Below the pieces are notes generated by a model. It did not search any database. It was given only the letters and a program-made list of their open reading frames with translations, and was not told where the DNA came from. This document shows positions 35,493 to 45,285 of a stretch of 64,000 nt of DNA, one piece after another; the first letter of the stretch is position 1; the number at the start of each line of letters is the position of its first letter. The DNA comes from UBA1737 sp964541525. GTDB taxonomy: Bacteria > Bacillota_I > Bacilli_A > ML615J-28 > CAG-313. Location of the stretch: positions 12,940-76,939 of the forward strand of contig CAZIQF010000007.1 of assembly GCA_964541525.1 (NCBI GenBank). The letters are read 5' to 3'. The position numbers and the translations under genes were made by a program.

Positions 35493-38126
35493 ATGAAAAA
35501 AGAAATGATGGCTCCTAAATACGATTTTAAAAGCGTAGAAGCGGGCAAATATGACACTTGGTTAAAAGAAGGATACTTTACAAGTGGCGATAAACGTAAA
35601 ATTCCATATACGATTGTTATCCCACCACCAAATGTAACAGGGAAATTGCATTTAGGACATGCATGGGATACAACCTTACAAGACATTTTGATTAGAAGAA
35701 AAAGGATGCAAGGATATGATGCGTTATGGCTTCCAGGAATGGATCATGCTGGAATTGCTACTCAAGCTAAAATTGACGCGAAACTAAAATCACAAGGCAT
35801 TAGCCGATATGATTTGGGACGTGAAAAATTTTTAGAAGTTGCTTGGGAATGGAAACATGAATATGCTGAATACATTAGAAAACAATGGGCAGCATTAGGT
35901 TTATCTCTGGATTATAGTAAAGAACGTTTTACTCTAGATGAAGGGTTACAACAAGCGGTTAAAAAAGTTTTTATTTCCCTATATAATGAAGGCTTACTAT
36001 ATCGTGGTGAGAAGATTATCAACTGGGATGTTGAAGCAAAAACAGCACTTTCCAATGTTGAAGTTGAATACAAAGATATTGAAGGGGCATTCTACCACTT
36101 TATTTATCCCTTTACCGATGGTACAGGCGGTTTAGAAATCGCAACAACGAGACCTGAAACCATGTTTGGTGATACCGCATTAATGGTTCATCCTGATGAT
36201 GAAAGATATCAAGCATACATTGGTAAAGAAGTATTTATTCCTGGAACTGATCGAAAAATTCCGGTTATCAGTGATGAATATGTAGAAATCGGCTTTGGTA
36301 CAGGTGTTGTTAAAGTAACTCCAGCTCATGATCCAAATGACTTTGAAGTTGGAACTAGACATGGATTAGAACGTATAATTTGTATGAATGAAGATGGAAC
36401 AATGAATGAACTTGCTGGAAAGTACCAAGGAATGAATCGATTTGATTGTCGTAAGCAAGTAGTGGAAGACTTAACAAAACTAGGACTTTGTCCAAAAATT
36501 GAAAAAATGATTCACTCAGTAGGACATTCAGAGCGTACTGGCGTTGTTGTAGAACCACGCCTTTCTAAACAATGGTTTGTAAAAATGAAGCCTCTTGCTT
36601 TAGATGTAGTAAAAATGCAAGCCTCTGATGAACCGATTGAATTTGTACCAAGCAGGTTTAATAAAACCTTAGTTCAATGGTTTGATGTAGAAGACGTTCA
36701 AGATTGGTGCGTATCACGTCAATTATGGTGGGGTCACCGAATTCCTGTCTGGTATCGTGGAGAAGAGATTTATGTAGGTGAAAATGCACCTGAAGGTGAA
36801 GGTTGGGTTCAAGATGAAGATGTTCTTGATACGTGGTTCTCAAGTGCGTTATGGCCGTTCTCTACATTAGGTTGGCCAGAAACGACTGCAGATTTAGAAC
36901 GCTATTATCCAACTGACTGTCTAGTTACAGGATATGATATTATCACTTTCTGGGTTTCACGTATGGCCCTTCAAGGTTGTCATTTTACTCATAAACGTCC
37001 ATTTAAAAAATGTTTTATTCATGGGTTAATTCGTGATGAACAAGGACGTAAAATGAGTAAATCGTTAGGAAACGGGATTGATCCTTTTGATTTAATCGAA
37101 GAATATGGTTGTGATGCGATGCGTTATTTCTTAACGACTAACGCAACACCAGGTCAAGACCTTACATTTTCTAAAGAAAAGATGGCATCATCTTGGAATT
37201 ACATCAATAAAATTTGGAATATTTCGCGTTTTATTGCGATGAATCTAGAAAAAGTTGGTTACGATGAAAGAGAAATTGATTATAATAACTTAACAAAAAT
37301 TGATGAATGGATTTTATCGGCTGAAAATAAATTAATTGAAGCAGTTGATAGCCGCTATGAAGATTATGAATTAGGTGAAGTTGCAAGACTAATTTATAAT
37401 TTTACCTGGAATGATTTTGCTTCTTGGTACCTTGAATTAACTAAAGTTACTTTTGCAAATGGTACTGATGCTGAAAAACAAAATACTTGTGCCATTTTGA
37501 AACAAATATTAACAACAATCATTAAATTATTACATCCATTTATGCCATTTGTTACCGAAGAAATCTATCAACATTTTTATGATGGATCAATTATGGTTAG
37601 TGATTGGCCAACAGCTAATGAATTAAAAATTGATTTTGATAATTCACAAGTAGATCGTTTATTTAATATCATTACAACTGTTCGTAATATTCGTGCTTCC
37701 AAAAATGTTAGTATTAATAAAAAAATTAATATCATTCTTGAAGATACTAAAGGTAATGATATCGCTACTTTCACTAAAAACTACTATCCTTACTTATGTA
37801 AATTCTTAAATTTTGAATCGCTTAGAGTGATTGAAACTTCGACTAATGAAAAAGATGATGCGATTGTTAGTGTATTAGCCGATGTTACTGTTATTGTTCC
37901 GTTAAAAGAACTAGTTAATATGGAAGAAGAATTGAGTAAATTAAAGGCACAAAGAGATAAATTATTAAATGAAGTTGCTCGTGCTAAAGGTATGTTATCA
38001 AATCCGAGATTTGTAGAAAAAGCACCAAAAGATAAGGTTGAAGCTGAAACTAAGAAATTAAATGCTTATTTAGAACAATTAAGTGAAGTTGAAGCGACAA
38101 TCGCCAAATACGAGGGTAATAAATAA
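35493..38126 (+). CDS. valS: Valyl-tRNA synthetase
   Basis: This class I synthetase charges tRNA-Val. HLGH is at residues 53-56 and KMSKS at 520-524. The editing domain between them contains TTRPETMFGDTA, and the C-terminal coiled coil (about residues 805-877) is the tRNA-binding arm typical of ValRS. The 877-residue length is normal. An AGAGGTG site precedes the ATG. Transcription is expected to rise when uncharged tRNA-Val binds the T-box upstream. It overlaps folC by one base, the same pair as in Bacillus. Confidence 0.97.
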   Translation: MKKEMMAPKYDFKSVEAGKYDTWLKEGYFTSGDKRKIPYTIVIPPPNVTGKLHLGHAWDTTLQDILIRRKRMQGYDALWLPGMDHAGIATQAKIDAKLKSQGISRYDLGREKFLEVAWEWKHEYAEYIRKQWAALGLSLDYSKERFTLDEGLQQAVKKVFISLYNEGLLYRGEKIINWDVEAKTALSNVEVEYKDIEGAFYHFIYPFTDGTGGLEIATTRPETMFGDTALMVHPDDERYQAYIGKEVFIPGTDRKIPVISDEYVEIGFGTGVVKVTPAHDPNDFEVGTRHGLERIICMNEDGTMNELAGKYQGMNRFDCRKQVVEDLTKLGLCPKIEKMIHSVGHSERTGVVVEPRLSKQWFVKMKPLALDVVKMQASDEPIEFVPSRFNKTLVQWFDVEDVQDWCVSRQLWWGHRIPVWYRGEEIYVGENAPEGEGWVQDEDVLDTWFSSALWPFSTLGWPETTADLERYYPTDCLVTGYDIITFWVSRMALQGCHFTHKRPFKKCFIHGLIRDEQGRKMSKSLGNGIDPFDLIEEYGCDAMRYFLTTNATPGQDLTFSKEKMASSWNYINKIWNISRFIAMNLEKVGYDEREIDYNNLTKIDEWILSAENKLIEAVDSRYEDYELGEVARLIYNFTWNDFASWYLELTKVTFANGTDAEKQNTCAILKQILTTIIKLLHPFMPFVTEEIYQHFYDGSIMVSDWPTANELKIDFDNSQVDRLFNIITTVRNIRASKNVSINKKINIILEDTKGNDIATFTKNYYPYLCKFLNFESLRVIETSTNEKDDAIVSVLADVTVIVPLKELVNMEEELSKLKAQRDKLLNEVARAKGMLSNPRFVEKAPKDKVEAETKKLNAYLEQLSEVEATIAKYEGNK

Positions 38127-39451
38127 TGAATCAAGAAATTAAGCAAGCATTGGTTTTTACCGATGCTTCTAATTTTGTTAGTTTTATTGAAAAACAAAAA
38201 AGATTTTCTAAAAAAGTATCTTTAGAAAATATGAAATATTTTTCAAGTTTATTTAATCATCCCGAACAAAAATTAAACTTTATTCATATAACGGGAACTA
38301 ATGGTAAGGGAAGTACGGTAGCATATTTAAAAAATATCTATTTAAAACAAGGATTAAACGTTGGAACATTTACTTCCCCCTATATTGAATGTTTTAATGA
38401 ACGAATTTCCTATAATGGTAAAAATATCACTGATGATGAACTTCTAAAATATGGTAATTTGATTTTAAGTAAATATCCGAAAATGGAAGAAGATGGCATG
38501 CCCTACCCAACTTTCTTTGAATTTATTACGTTACTAGCGTTAATTTATTTTGCAAGTATTACTGAGATTGATTTAGTTTTATTTGAAGTAGGAATTGGTG
38601 GAAGATTAGATGCAACAAATATTATTACGCCAATTGTTAGTGTTATTACTAACGTGTCTTATGATCATACTACACAACTAGGTAATACCTTAGAACTAAT
38701 AACAAAAGAAAAATTAGGAATAGTAAAACCGAATATTCCGCTAGTTACTAGCTGTAAAAATCAAAAATTATTAAAAATAATGGAAGAAGATTGTATGTTG
38801 AAACATTCAATGTTCATAAAAGTCGATTTTGAGCGATTGAAAATCAAAAAACTAGATTTAGATTCATCCGTTTTCTCATACGCTGATTATGAATTACTAT
38901 TTCAAGTTAAGATGTTAGGTCTACATCAAATTGAAAATGCCTGTCTTGCAATTGAAGTAGTAAACTTAATTAATAAAATTTATCAAAATAAAAAAAGCAA
39001 TTTTTGTGTTTCAAGCGAAATATTATATGAGGGACTTATTTCAACTAGTTGGATAGGGAGATTAGAATGTATCAGTAAAGCACCATTAATCTATCTTGAT
39101 GGTGGACATAATATTGATTGCATTAAAAGAGTTTGTGAATTTGTTAAACAAATCAAATGCAATCATAAACGCGTAGTTGTTTCTATTTCCAGTGATAAAG
39201 ATCTTAAGGAAATGATAAATCTGTTAGATCAAACTTTTGATGAATTAATTTTTACTAATTATACTTACAATCGAAGTGCTCATGCTGAAGATTTATATCA
39301 TCTTTCTCAATCTCAAACAAAAAAATTAATTGTTAATATTGAAGATTCCATTGATTATTGTTTTAATCGCCCTACGGATTTTACCCTTTTTACCGGTAGC
39401 TTGTATTTAATCAGTGAAATAAGACCAAAAATTTTAAATCGAAAAAATTAG
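38126..39451 (+). CDS. folC: Folylpolyglutamate synthase / dihydrofolate synthase
   Basis: FolC adds glutamate to dihydropteroate and to reduced folates. The ATP loop HITGTNGKGST is near residue 57, FTSPYIECFNERI near 87, and EVGIGGRLDATN near 155, all family signatures. Length 441 is normal. It is coupled to valS by a TAATG overlap and so is likely to share the T-box control. It ends at a terminator. Confidence 0.93.
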   Translation: MNQEIKQALVFTDASNFVSFIEKQKRFSKKVSLENMKYFSSLFNHPEQKLNFIHITGTNGKGSTVAYLKNIYLKQGLNVGTFTSPYIECFNERISYNGKNITDDELLKYGNLILSKYPKMEEDGMPYPTFFEFITLLALIYFASITEIDLVLFEVGIGGRLDATNIITPIVSVITNVSYDHTTQLGNTLELITKEKLGIVKPNIPLVTSCKNQKLLKIMEEDCMLKHSMFIKVDFERLKIKKLDLDSSVFSYADYELLFQVKMLGLHQIENACLAIEVVNLINKIYQNKKSNFCVSSEILYEGLISTSWIGRLECISKAPLIYLDGGHNIDCIKRVCEFVKQIKCNHKRVVVSISSDKDLKEMINLLDQTFDELIFTNYTYNRSAHAEDLYHLSQSQTKKLIVNIEDSIDYCFNRPTDFTLFTGSLYLISEIRPKILNRKN

Positions 39452-39488
39452 TATCTAGCGAATAAATCGTTAATACTAATTTTTTTTA
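39444..39488 (+). terminator. Terminator after folC
   Basis: AAAAATTAGTAT and ATACTAATTTTT form a long A/T-rich stem around a 17-base loop, ending in eight T. It begins inside the last codons of folC. Confidence 0.75.
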
Positions 39489-39502
39489 AGGAAGGAAATT
39501 AG

Positions 39503-40183
39503 ATGATTTTAAAAGAAATGCCGTTAACTGAGCAACCTAGAGAAAAATTATTATCAATTGGTAGTGATAAACTATCTAATATTGAACTGCTGGCTATCCT
39601 ACTTCGAACCGGAACAAAGGATGCTAATGTACTTAAAGTCGCAGAAGAAGTTATTTATTTGTTAGAAGATATTTCTGATTTGACAACACTTACAATTCAA
39701 GAACTGATAGATATTAAAGGAATCGGTTTATCGAAAGCTATTACCATTTTAGCAGCTGTTGAACTAGGAAAAAGAATCGTCGAAAATAAGCAAAAAAACT
39801 TAAGTTTTTCTACGCCTGAAGCGATCTTTGAGTATTTTTACCCACGAATGGTAAATCTAAAACAAGAAACTTTATACGGAATCTACTTAGACGTTAGAGG
39901 TAAGGTAATATCGATTAAGCATCTGACAACAGGTACGATAACATCAACACTAATTGATCCAAAATTAATTTTCAAATGGGCTTATAAACTTTCTGCATCG
40001 AATATTATACTAGTTCACAATCATCCAAGTAAAGACTCCACCCCATCGCTTGCTGACATTAAAATTACAGCAGAATTAATCAAGCAATCAAGGGTAATTC
40101 AAATCGAAATTATTGATCATATTATTATCGGTGATGATTTCTTCAGTATGAAGCGAAGTATCAAAAATTATAAATTGTTCTAA
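39503..40183 (+). CDS. radC: RadC family JAB-type protein
   Basis: The N-terminal 75 residues form a helix-hairpin-helix region (IKGIGLSKA near residue 73). The C-terminal JAB/MPN domain has the metal-binding pattern HNHPSKDSTPSLADI near 173-187. RadC was named for DNA repair, but its real activity is unsettled. Length 226 is normal. It follows valS-folC and precedes spoIVFA, as in Bacillus, although maf and mreBCD-minCD are missing from between. Confidence 0.93.
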   Translation: MILKEMPLTEQPREKLLSIGSDKLSNIELLAILLRTGTKDANVLKVAEEVIYLLEDISDLTTLTIQELIDIKGIGLSKAITILAAVELGKRIVENKQKNLSFSTPEAIFEYFYPRMVNLKQETLYGIYLDVRGKVISIKHLTTGTITSTLIDPKLIFKWAYKLSASNIILVHNHPSKDSTPSLADIKITAELIKQSRVIQIEIIDHIIIGDDFFSMKRSIKNYKLF

Positions 40184-40220
40184 ACATTAGTTAAATTTCA
40201 TAAAATATAATGGTGATAAA

Positions 40221-40802
40221 ATGAATAATGCAAGAACAAGAAGAATGCTAAGAGAACGAAAAAAGCATAAAAAGAAACGATATAAATTAATTGATCGACT
40301 TTTTTATCAAATTTTTTTTAGTTCACTTTGTTTATTGATTTTATCATATGCAGCAACGATTAATTTATCTCTACACCAAGAGATTACATCAAACTTTAAC
40401 TTTTTAAAATTAACTAAAACAATTGATAATCTTTTTGCCACTAATATTTTCAATCAAGGTGAAGTGTGTGTTTATTCACAAACTTTTTATGAAAGTGTAG
40501 AATTTAGAAATGACATTAATTACATCAGCAACAGCAGTTTTTCGGGAGTTGAAACATTAGTAGATGGTTTAGTTATTAATATCAAGAAAGAAAACAATTT
40601 ATATAATGTAACTATTCAAGCTAGCGATGACACAATTTATTGTTATCAAGGATTAGAACAAATTGATGTTAGAATTTATCAATACGTTAACGCAAAAGAT
40701 GTAATCGGCAAAAGTTGTTACATCAGTGATCACTATGAATTTAAGTTATTAATCATTAAAGATGGTAAGTATTTAGATTATTATGAAAATGCCGAAGATT
40801 AG
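40221..40802 (+). CDS. spoIVFA: SpoIVFA-like membrane protein with degenerate M23 (LytM) domain
   Basis: A basic cytoplasmic N-terminus (about residues 1-27) is followed by one membrane helix (about 28-48) and an extracytoplasmic C-terminal domain. In that domain VDGLVINIKKENNLYNVTI...YQYVNAKDVIG follows the backbone of the M23 peptidase fold, but the zinc ligands are missing. SpoIVFA of Bacillus has this build and inhibits and anchors the intramembrane protease SpoIVFB. The next gene is a SpoIVFB homologue, overlapping by 20 bases, which is the strongest support. Confidence 0.75.
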   Translation: MNNARTRRMLRERKKHKKKRYKLIDRLFYQIFFSSLCLLILSYAATINLSLHQEITSNFNFLKLTKTIDNLFATNIFNQGEVCVYSQTFYESVEFRNDINYISNSSFSGVETLVDGLVINIKKENNLYNVTIQASDDTIYCYQGLEQIDVRIYQYVNAKDVIGKSCYISDHYEFKLLIIKDGKYLDYYENAED

Positions 40803-41385
40803 AGTTCACTATTCAATTTTCTTTTTGGTTTTAATTAGTTTATTTACAGATAATTTATTTAAAATTCTTGTAATTCTTTTATGTATTATTATCCATGAAT
40901 TTGCCCATTTCATCGCTTTATCCTATTATAAAAAACAACTGGTTAGTATTGAAATATCGTTAATCGGGGGCATGATGAATGCTGATAAAGAAGGCTTATC
41001 ACTAAAAGCCAAATTAATTGTTAATCTATCAGGGGTTTTTGCCAATTTATTAATTATAATTGGTTTACAAATCTTTAATTTTAATCAACCATTTTTAATT
41101 AGTTATAACTTGCTTATGATTATTTTTAACTTAATTCCGATTATTCCCCTAGATGGATATCAAGTTTTAAATGATATTTTATTAAGTGTTTATGAAGAAG
41201 AATTTACCTTTGTTATTATTAAATCCATTGATATTATCTGTTTAATTATTTTAGGTATTATTTTGCTGTGGCTAAAAATTTATGGTTTATTCTTTATTTG
41301 GTTATTTCTTATATACAAATTGTATATGTATAATTTAGATGACAAAAAATTAAAAAAATACTTTTTACTTTATCGTAATACTTAA
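40783..41385 (+). CDS. spoIVFB: Site-2 intramembrane metalloprotease, SpoIVFB type
   Basis: SpoIVFB cuts pro-sigma-K in the mother cell during sporulation. The 200-residue polytopic protein has the zinc motif His38-Glu39-Phe-Ala-His42 in its second helix and the third ligand Asp124 in NLIPIIPLDGYQ. It lacks PDZ and C-terminal CBS domains. The start at 40783 overlaps spoIVFA; a second ATG at 40789 is possible. The pair lies before rplU in Bacillus; here 6.6 kb separates them. Confidence 0.85.
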   Translation: MKMPKIRVHYSIFFLVLISLFTDNLFKILVILLCIIIHEFAHFIALSYYKKQLVSIEISLIGGMMNADKEGLSLKAKLIVNLSGVFANLLIIIGLQIFNFNQPFLISYNLLMIIFNLIPIIPLDGYQVLNDILLSVYEEEFTFVIIKSIDIICLIILGIILLWLKIYGLFFIWLFLIYKLYMYNLDDKKLKKYFLLYRNT

Positions 41386-41457
41386 TTTTATTATCATATT
41401 TCATTATATTATTAAAAAAAATTGTTATAATATCAATATAAAAACAAGAGGTATCCA

Positions 41458-42432
41458 ATGAAAAATAAAAAATATTTTATCTTATTATCCATATTTGTCA
41501 TCGCCTTAATTGGTATTATCATCGGTATTGTTTTAAAAAATAATCAAGAAGAAGAAAATCAACCCGAACATAGTGAAGAATACTTAGCTACAGAAAAAAT
41601 TTTTAATTTCTCTTTATCGGAAGATGGATCTTATTATATCATCAATGGTCTAAAATCAGCTTATCAAAATGAACATACACTTACAATTCCAAATACGATT
41701 GATAATATTCCTGTTAAAAAATTAGTTGATAATATTTATGGTAACTTTGATAGCTTTAAGAAGATTAATGTAATAATAATTCCAGCAAATATTGAATATA
41801 TAGGTACTAAAAGCAATGATTTAGGAATTTTAAATCACGGAACCTATGGTGATTCATTCTTAACAGCCCACAATAGCCAAACGATTGCAATAAATGTTGA
41901 TCCTAATAATAAAGTATATGCATCAGTTGATGGAGTATTATTCAGTAAAGATTTATCAGTTTTAATTCGCTATCCTAATAACAAATATCAAGAAGGTGGA
42001 AGATTAAATTATAATGTTCCAGATACGGTTGAAGAAGTTTATGCTAAGGCTTTTTATTGTAACACTAAACTAACTAGTATTACCTTATCTAATATCGTAA
42101 AAAAAATTGGATCGGAAGCTTTTTATGAATGTGAAAACTTAAACCAAATTGATTTTAATCAAAATCTAGAAATTATTGAAAGTGATGCTTTTAGAGGATG
42201 TAATTTACAACGAATTATTTTACCAACAAGCATCACAACAATTAAAAGTCGTGCTTTTGCTTACAATGCACAGTTAGTTGAAATTTTTATCGATGTTAAC
42301 GTTAAAGAATTTGGTGGTAATATTTTTACTAGTTGTAATGAAGCACTTACAATTTATACTCCCGAAACTAATGTTAATCAATTAAAAACTCATGAGAATT
42401 TAATTAATTATAAAATTGAACCAGCTAAATAA
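41458..42432 (+). CDS. Membrane-anchored BspA-type leucine-rich-repeat protein
   Basis: A 324-residue protein with one N-terminal membrane helix (about 6-26), which could be an uncleaved anchor, then an acidic linker. The rest is made of BspA/LRR_5-type repeats, for example VEEVYAKAFYCNTKLTSITL, VKKIGSEAFYECENLNQIDF and LEIIESDAFRGC, about 23 residues each from about residue 195 to 290. Such proteins are extracellular and often bind surfaces or partners; the function here is unknown. It has its own TATAAT (about 41421) and a terminator. Confidence 0.82.
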   Translation: MKNKKYFILLSIFVIALIGIIIGIVLKNNQEEENQPEHSEEYLATEKIFNFSLSEDGSYYIINGLKSAYQNEHTLTIPNTIDNIPVKKLVDNIYGNFDSFKKINVIIIPANIEYIGTKSNDLGILNHGTYGDSFLTAHNSQTIAINVDPNNKVYASVDGVLFSKDLSVLIRYPNNKYQEGGRLNYNVPDTVEEVYAKAFYCNTKLTSITLSNIVKKIGSEAFYECENLNQIDFNQNLEIIESDAFRGCNLQRIILPTSITTIKSRAFAYNAQLVEIFIDVNVKEFGGNIFTSCNEALTIYTPETNVNQLKTHENLINYKIEPAK

Positions 42433-42433
42433 C

Positions 42434-42468
42434 AAAAGAATGATTTATGCAAGTAGATCATTCTTTTT
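42434..42468 (+). terminator. Terminator after the LRR gene
   Basis: AAAGAATGAT and ATCATTCTTT pair across a 12-base loop, followed by TT. Confidence 0.85.
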
Positions 42469-42558
42469 AAATCTTCAAAACAATTTAATTGTATAAAAGT
42501 TAAAAATATGCTATAATATGTCCGTAAAGTTATACAACAATAAAAAAAGGAGAAAAAT

Positions 42559-45183
42559 ATGAGTAAATTTGTTTATTTATTCGCTGAAGGTAACGCTTCA
42601 ATGCGTAATCTTTTAGGTGGTAAAGGTGCTAATCTTGCTGAAATGACAAGTTTAGGTTTACCTGTTCCTCATGGTTTTACTGTTACAACTGAAGCTTGTA
42701 CAAAATACTATGATGATGGTAAAACTTTATCACAAGAAGTTATTGATCAAATCTTTGCTGCTTTAAAAGTTGTAGAAGAACAACAAGGTAAAAAATTTGG
42801 TGATAACGCTAATCCATTATTAGTATCAGTAAGAAGTGGAGCTCGTGCTTCAATGCCAGGGATGATGGATACAATCTTAAATTTAGGTTTAAATGATGTA
42901 TCTGTTGAAGGTTTAGCTAACCTTACTAGTAATCCTCGTTTTGCTTACGATTCATATCGTCGTTTTATTCAAATGTTTGCTGATGTAGTTATGGAAATTG
43001 ACAAAGCTAACTTTGAAGCATTAATGGATGCAATGAAAGAAGCAAAAGGAGTAAAATTAGACACTGAATTAGATGCTGATGATTTAAAAAAATTAGTTGG
43101 CCAATTTAAAGTTCGTTATGCAGAATTAAAAGGTGAACCTTTCCCACAAGAACCTAATGTTCAATTAATTGAAGCAGTTAAAGCTGTTTTTAGATCATGG
43201 GATAATCCTCGTGCAAACGTTTATCGTCGTTTAAATGGTATTCCTTATTCTTGGGGAACTGCCGTAAATGTACAATCAATGGTATTTGGTAATATGGGTC
43301 CTACATCAGGTACTGGTGTTGCATTCTCAAGAAACCCTGCTACTGGTGAAAATGTTTTATATGGTGAATATTTATTTAATGCTCAAGGTGAAGATGTTGT
43401 TGCAGGTATTCGTACTCCACAACCTATTGCTCACTTAAGAGAAGACAATCCACAAGTCTATGAACAATTTAAAGAAGTTGCATTAAAGCTTGAAAAGCAT
43501 TACCGCGATATGCAAGATATGGAATTTACAATTGAAAATGGTAAATTATTTATGCTTCAAACTCGTAATGGTAAGAGAACTGCTCAAGCTGCATTAAAGA
43601 TCGCTATTGATTTACAAAAAGAAGGCTTAATTACTGAACAAGAAGCTGTATTAATGGTAGAACCTAAATCACTAGATACTTTATTACATAAAGGTTTTGA
43701 CCCAGCTGCATTAAAAGCTGCTAAACCGATTACAAAAGGCTTAAATGCATCTCCTGGTGCTGCTTCAGGTCAAGTAGTATTTACTGCTGAAGCTGCTAAA
43801 GAATGGAATGAAAATGGTAAAAAAGTTGTTCTAGTAAGAATGGAAACTTCTCCAGAAGATATCGAAGGTATGATTGCTTCTCAAGGTATTTTAACTGGCC
43901 GTGGTGGTATGACAAGCCATGCAGCAGTTGTTGCTCGTGGTATGGGTACTCCATGTGTTGCTGGTGCTGGTGAAATCAAAGTTAACGAAGAAGAAAAATA
44001 CTTTGAAGTTAATGGCACTAGATACTGTGAAGGTGATTGGATCTCATTTGATGGTTCAACTGGTTATGTTTATGGTGAAGCGATTGCTACAGTTGATGCT
44101 GCTATTTCAGGTGATTTCAAAACATTAATGGATTGGGCTGACAAATATCGTGCATTAAAAGTTAGAACTAATGCTGATAATCCTCGTGATGCTAAAGTTG
44201 CAAATGACTTTGGTGCTGAAGGTGTAGGTCTTTGCCGTACTGAACATATGTTCTTTGAAGGTAATCGTATCATGGCTATCCGTGAAATGATTATTGCTGA
44301 CAATGTTGAAGATCGTAAAAAAGCTCTTGCAAAATTATTACCAATGCAAAGAGAAGACTTCATTGGCATTTACAAAGCTATGGAAGGTAAGAATGTTACT
44401 GTTCGTTACTTAGATCCACCTCTACATGAATTTGTTCCTCATACTGAAGAAGAAATGAAAGAATTAGCTGAACAAATGGGTGTTTCATTTGAAAAAGTTA
44501 AATCAATTGTTGAAGGCTTACATGAATTTAACCCAATGTTAGGACATCGTGGTTGTCGTTTATCAATTACATACCCAGAAATTGCTGAAATGCAAACAAG
44601 AGCTGTTATTGAAGCTGCAATCGCTGTTAACAAAGAAGGTTACAATGTAACACCTGAAATTATGATCCCACTTGTTGGTGATGTAAAAGAATTAAAATAT
44701 GTTCATGAAGTAGTTAAAGCTACAGCTGATCAAGTTATCAAAGAAGCTGGTGTAGCACTTGAATATAAATTTGGTACAATGATTGAAGTTCCTCGTGGTG
44801 CTTTAACAGCTGGTGAAATTGCTGAAGTTGCTGAATTCTTTAGTTTTGGTACAAATGACTTAACTCAAATGACATTTGGTTTCAGTCGTGATGATGCTGG
44901 TAAATTCTTAGAAGATTACTACACTAAAAAAGTATTTGAAAGCGATCCATTCGCTCACTTAGATCAAAATGGTGTTGGAAAATTAGTTGAAATGGCAGTT
45001 AAAGCTGGTCATGAAACTAGAGCAGATATTCATTGTGGTATTTGTGGTGAACATGGTGGTGACCCTGAATCAATTGAATTCTGTCATCGTGCAGGTTTAG
45101 ATTATGTTTCTTGTTCTCCATATCGTGTACCAATTGCTCGCTTAGCAGCTGCTCACGCTAATATCAAATTCCCAAGAAAATAA
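42559..45183 (+). CDS. ppdK: Pyruvate, phosphate dikinase
   Basis: PPDK interconverts pyruvate + ATP + Pi and PEP + AMP + PPi. In anaerobes it can run toward ATP or toward PEP. The N-terminal nucleotide-binding domain begins GGKGANLAEM (about residue 21). The swivelling domain has the catalytic His454 in GGMTSHAAVVARG. The C-terminal TIM barrel has FGTNDLTQMTFG and the active-site cysteine region DIHCGICGEHGG. Length 874 is normal. Gly and Ala codons are strongly biased to GGT and GCT, suggesting high expression. It has TATAAT at 42512-42517, an AAGGAG site and its own terminator. Confidence 0.97.
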   Translation: MSKFVYLFAEGNASMRNLLGGKGANLAEMTSLGLPVPHGFTVTTEACTKYYDDGKTLSQEVIDQIFAALKVVEEQQGKKFGDNANPLLVSVRSGARASMPGMMDTILNLGLNDVSVEGLANLTSNPRFAYDSYRRFIQMFADVVMEIDKANFEALMDAMKEAKGVKLDTELDADDLKKLVGQFKVRYAELKGEPFPQEPNVQLIEAVKAVFRSWDNPRANVYRRLNGIPYSWGTAVNVQSMVFGNMGPTSGTGVAFSRNPATGENVLYGEYLFNAQGEDVVAGIRTPQPIAHLREDNPQVYEQFKEVALKLEKHYRDMQDMEFTIENGKLFMLQTRNGKRTAQAALKIAIDLQKEGLITEQEAVLMVEPKSLDTLLHKGFDPAALKAAKPITKGLNASPGAASGQVVFTAEAAKEWNENGKKVVLVRMETSPEDIEGMIASQGILTGRGGMTSHAAVVARGMGTPCVAGAGEIKVNEEEKYFEVNGTRYCEGDWISFDGSTGYVYGEAIATVDAAISGDFKTLMDWADKYRALKVRTNADNPRDAKVANDFGAEGVGLCRTEHMFFEGNRIMAIREMIIADNVEDRKKALAKLLPMQREDFIGIYKAMEGKNVTVRYLDPPLHEFVPHTEEEMKELAEQMGVSFEKVKSIVEGLHEFNPMLGHRGCRLSITYPEIAEMQTRAVIEAAIAVNKEGYNVTPEIMIPLVGDVKELKYVHEVVKATADQVIKEAGVALEYKFGTMIEVPRGALTAGEIAEVAEFFSFGTNDLTQMTFGFSRDDAGKFLEDYYTKKVFESDPFAHLDQNGVGKLVEMAVKAGHETRADIHCGICGEHGGDPESIEFCHRAGLDYVSCSPYRVPIARLAAAHANIKFPRK

Positions 45184-45193
45184 TTAAATAGTT

Positions 45194-45223
45194 AGGGTTC
45201 ACATTAATGTGAACTCTTTTTTT
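45194..45223 (+). terminator. Terminator after ppdK
   Basis: The stem AGGGTTCACATT/AATGTGAACTCT, nearly without a loop, ends in a run of seven T. Confidence 0.85.
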
Positions 45224-45285
45224 CATATCAGTAGCAAATTTTATAATCTTGTGTTAAAATAAGATTAAGAAAATAGAGGTTTGAA

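Noticed and set aside
44070..44369. 99-codon minus-strand frame
   Set aside because: Antisense to ppdK, whose strong codon bias creates long open antisense frames; no ribosome binding site.
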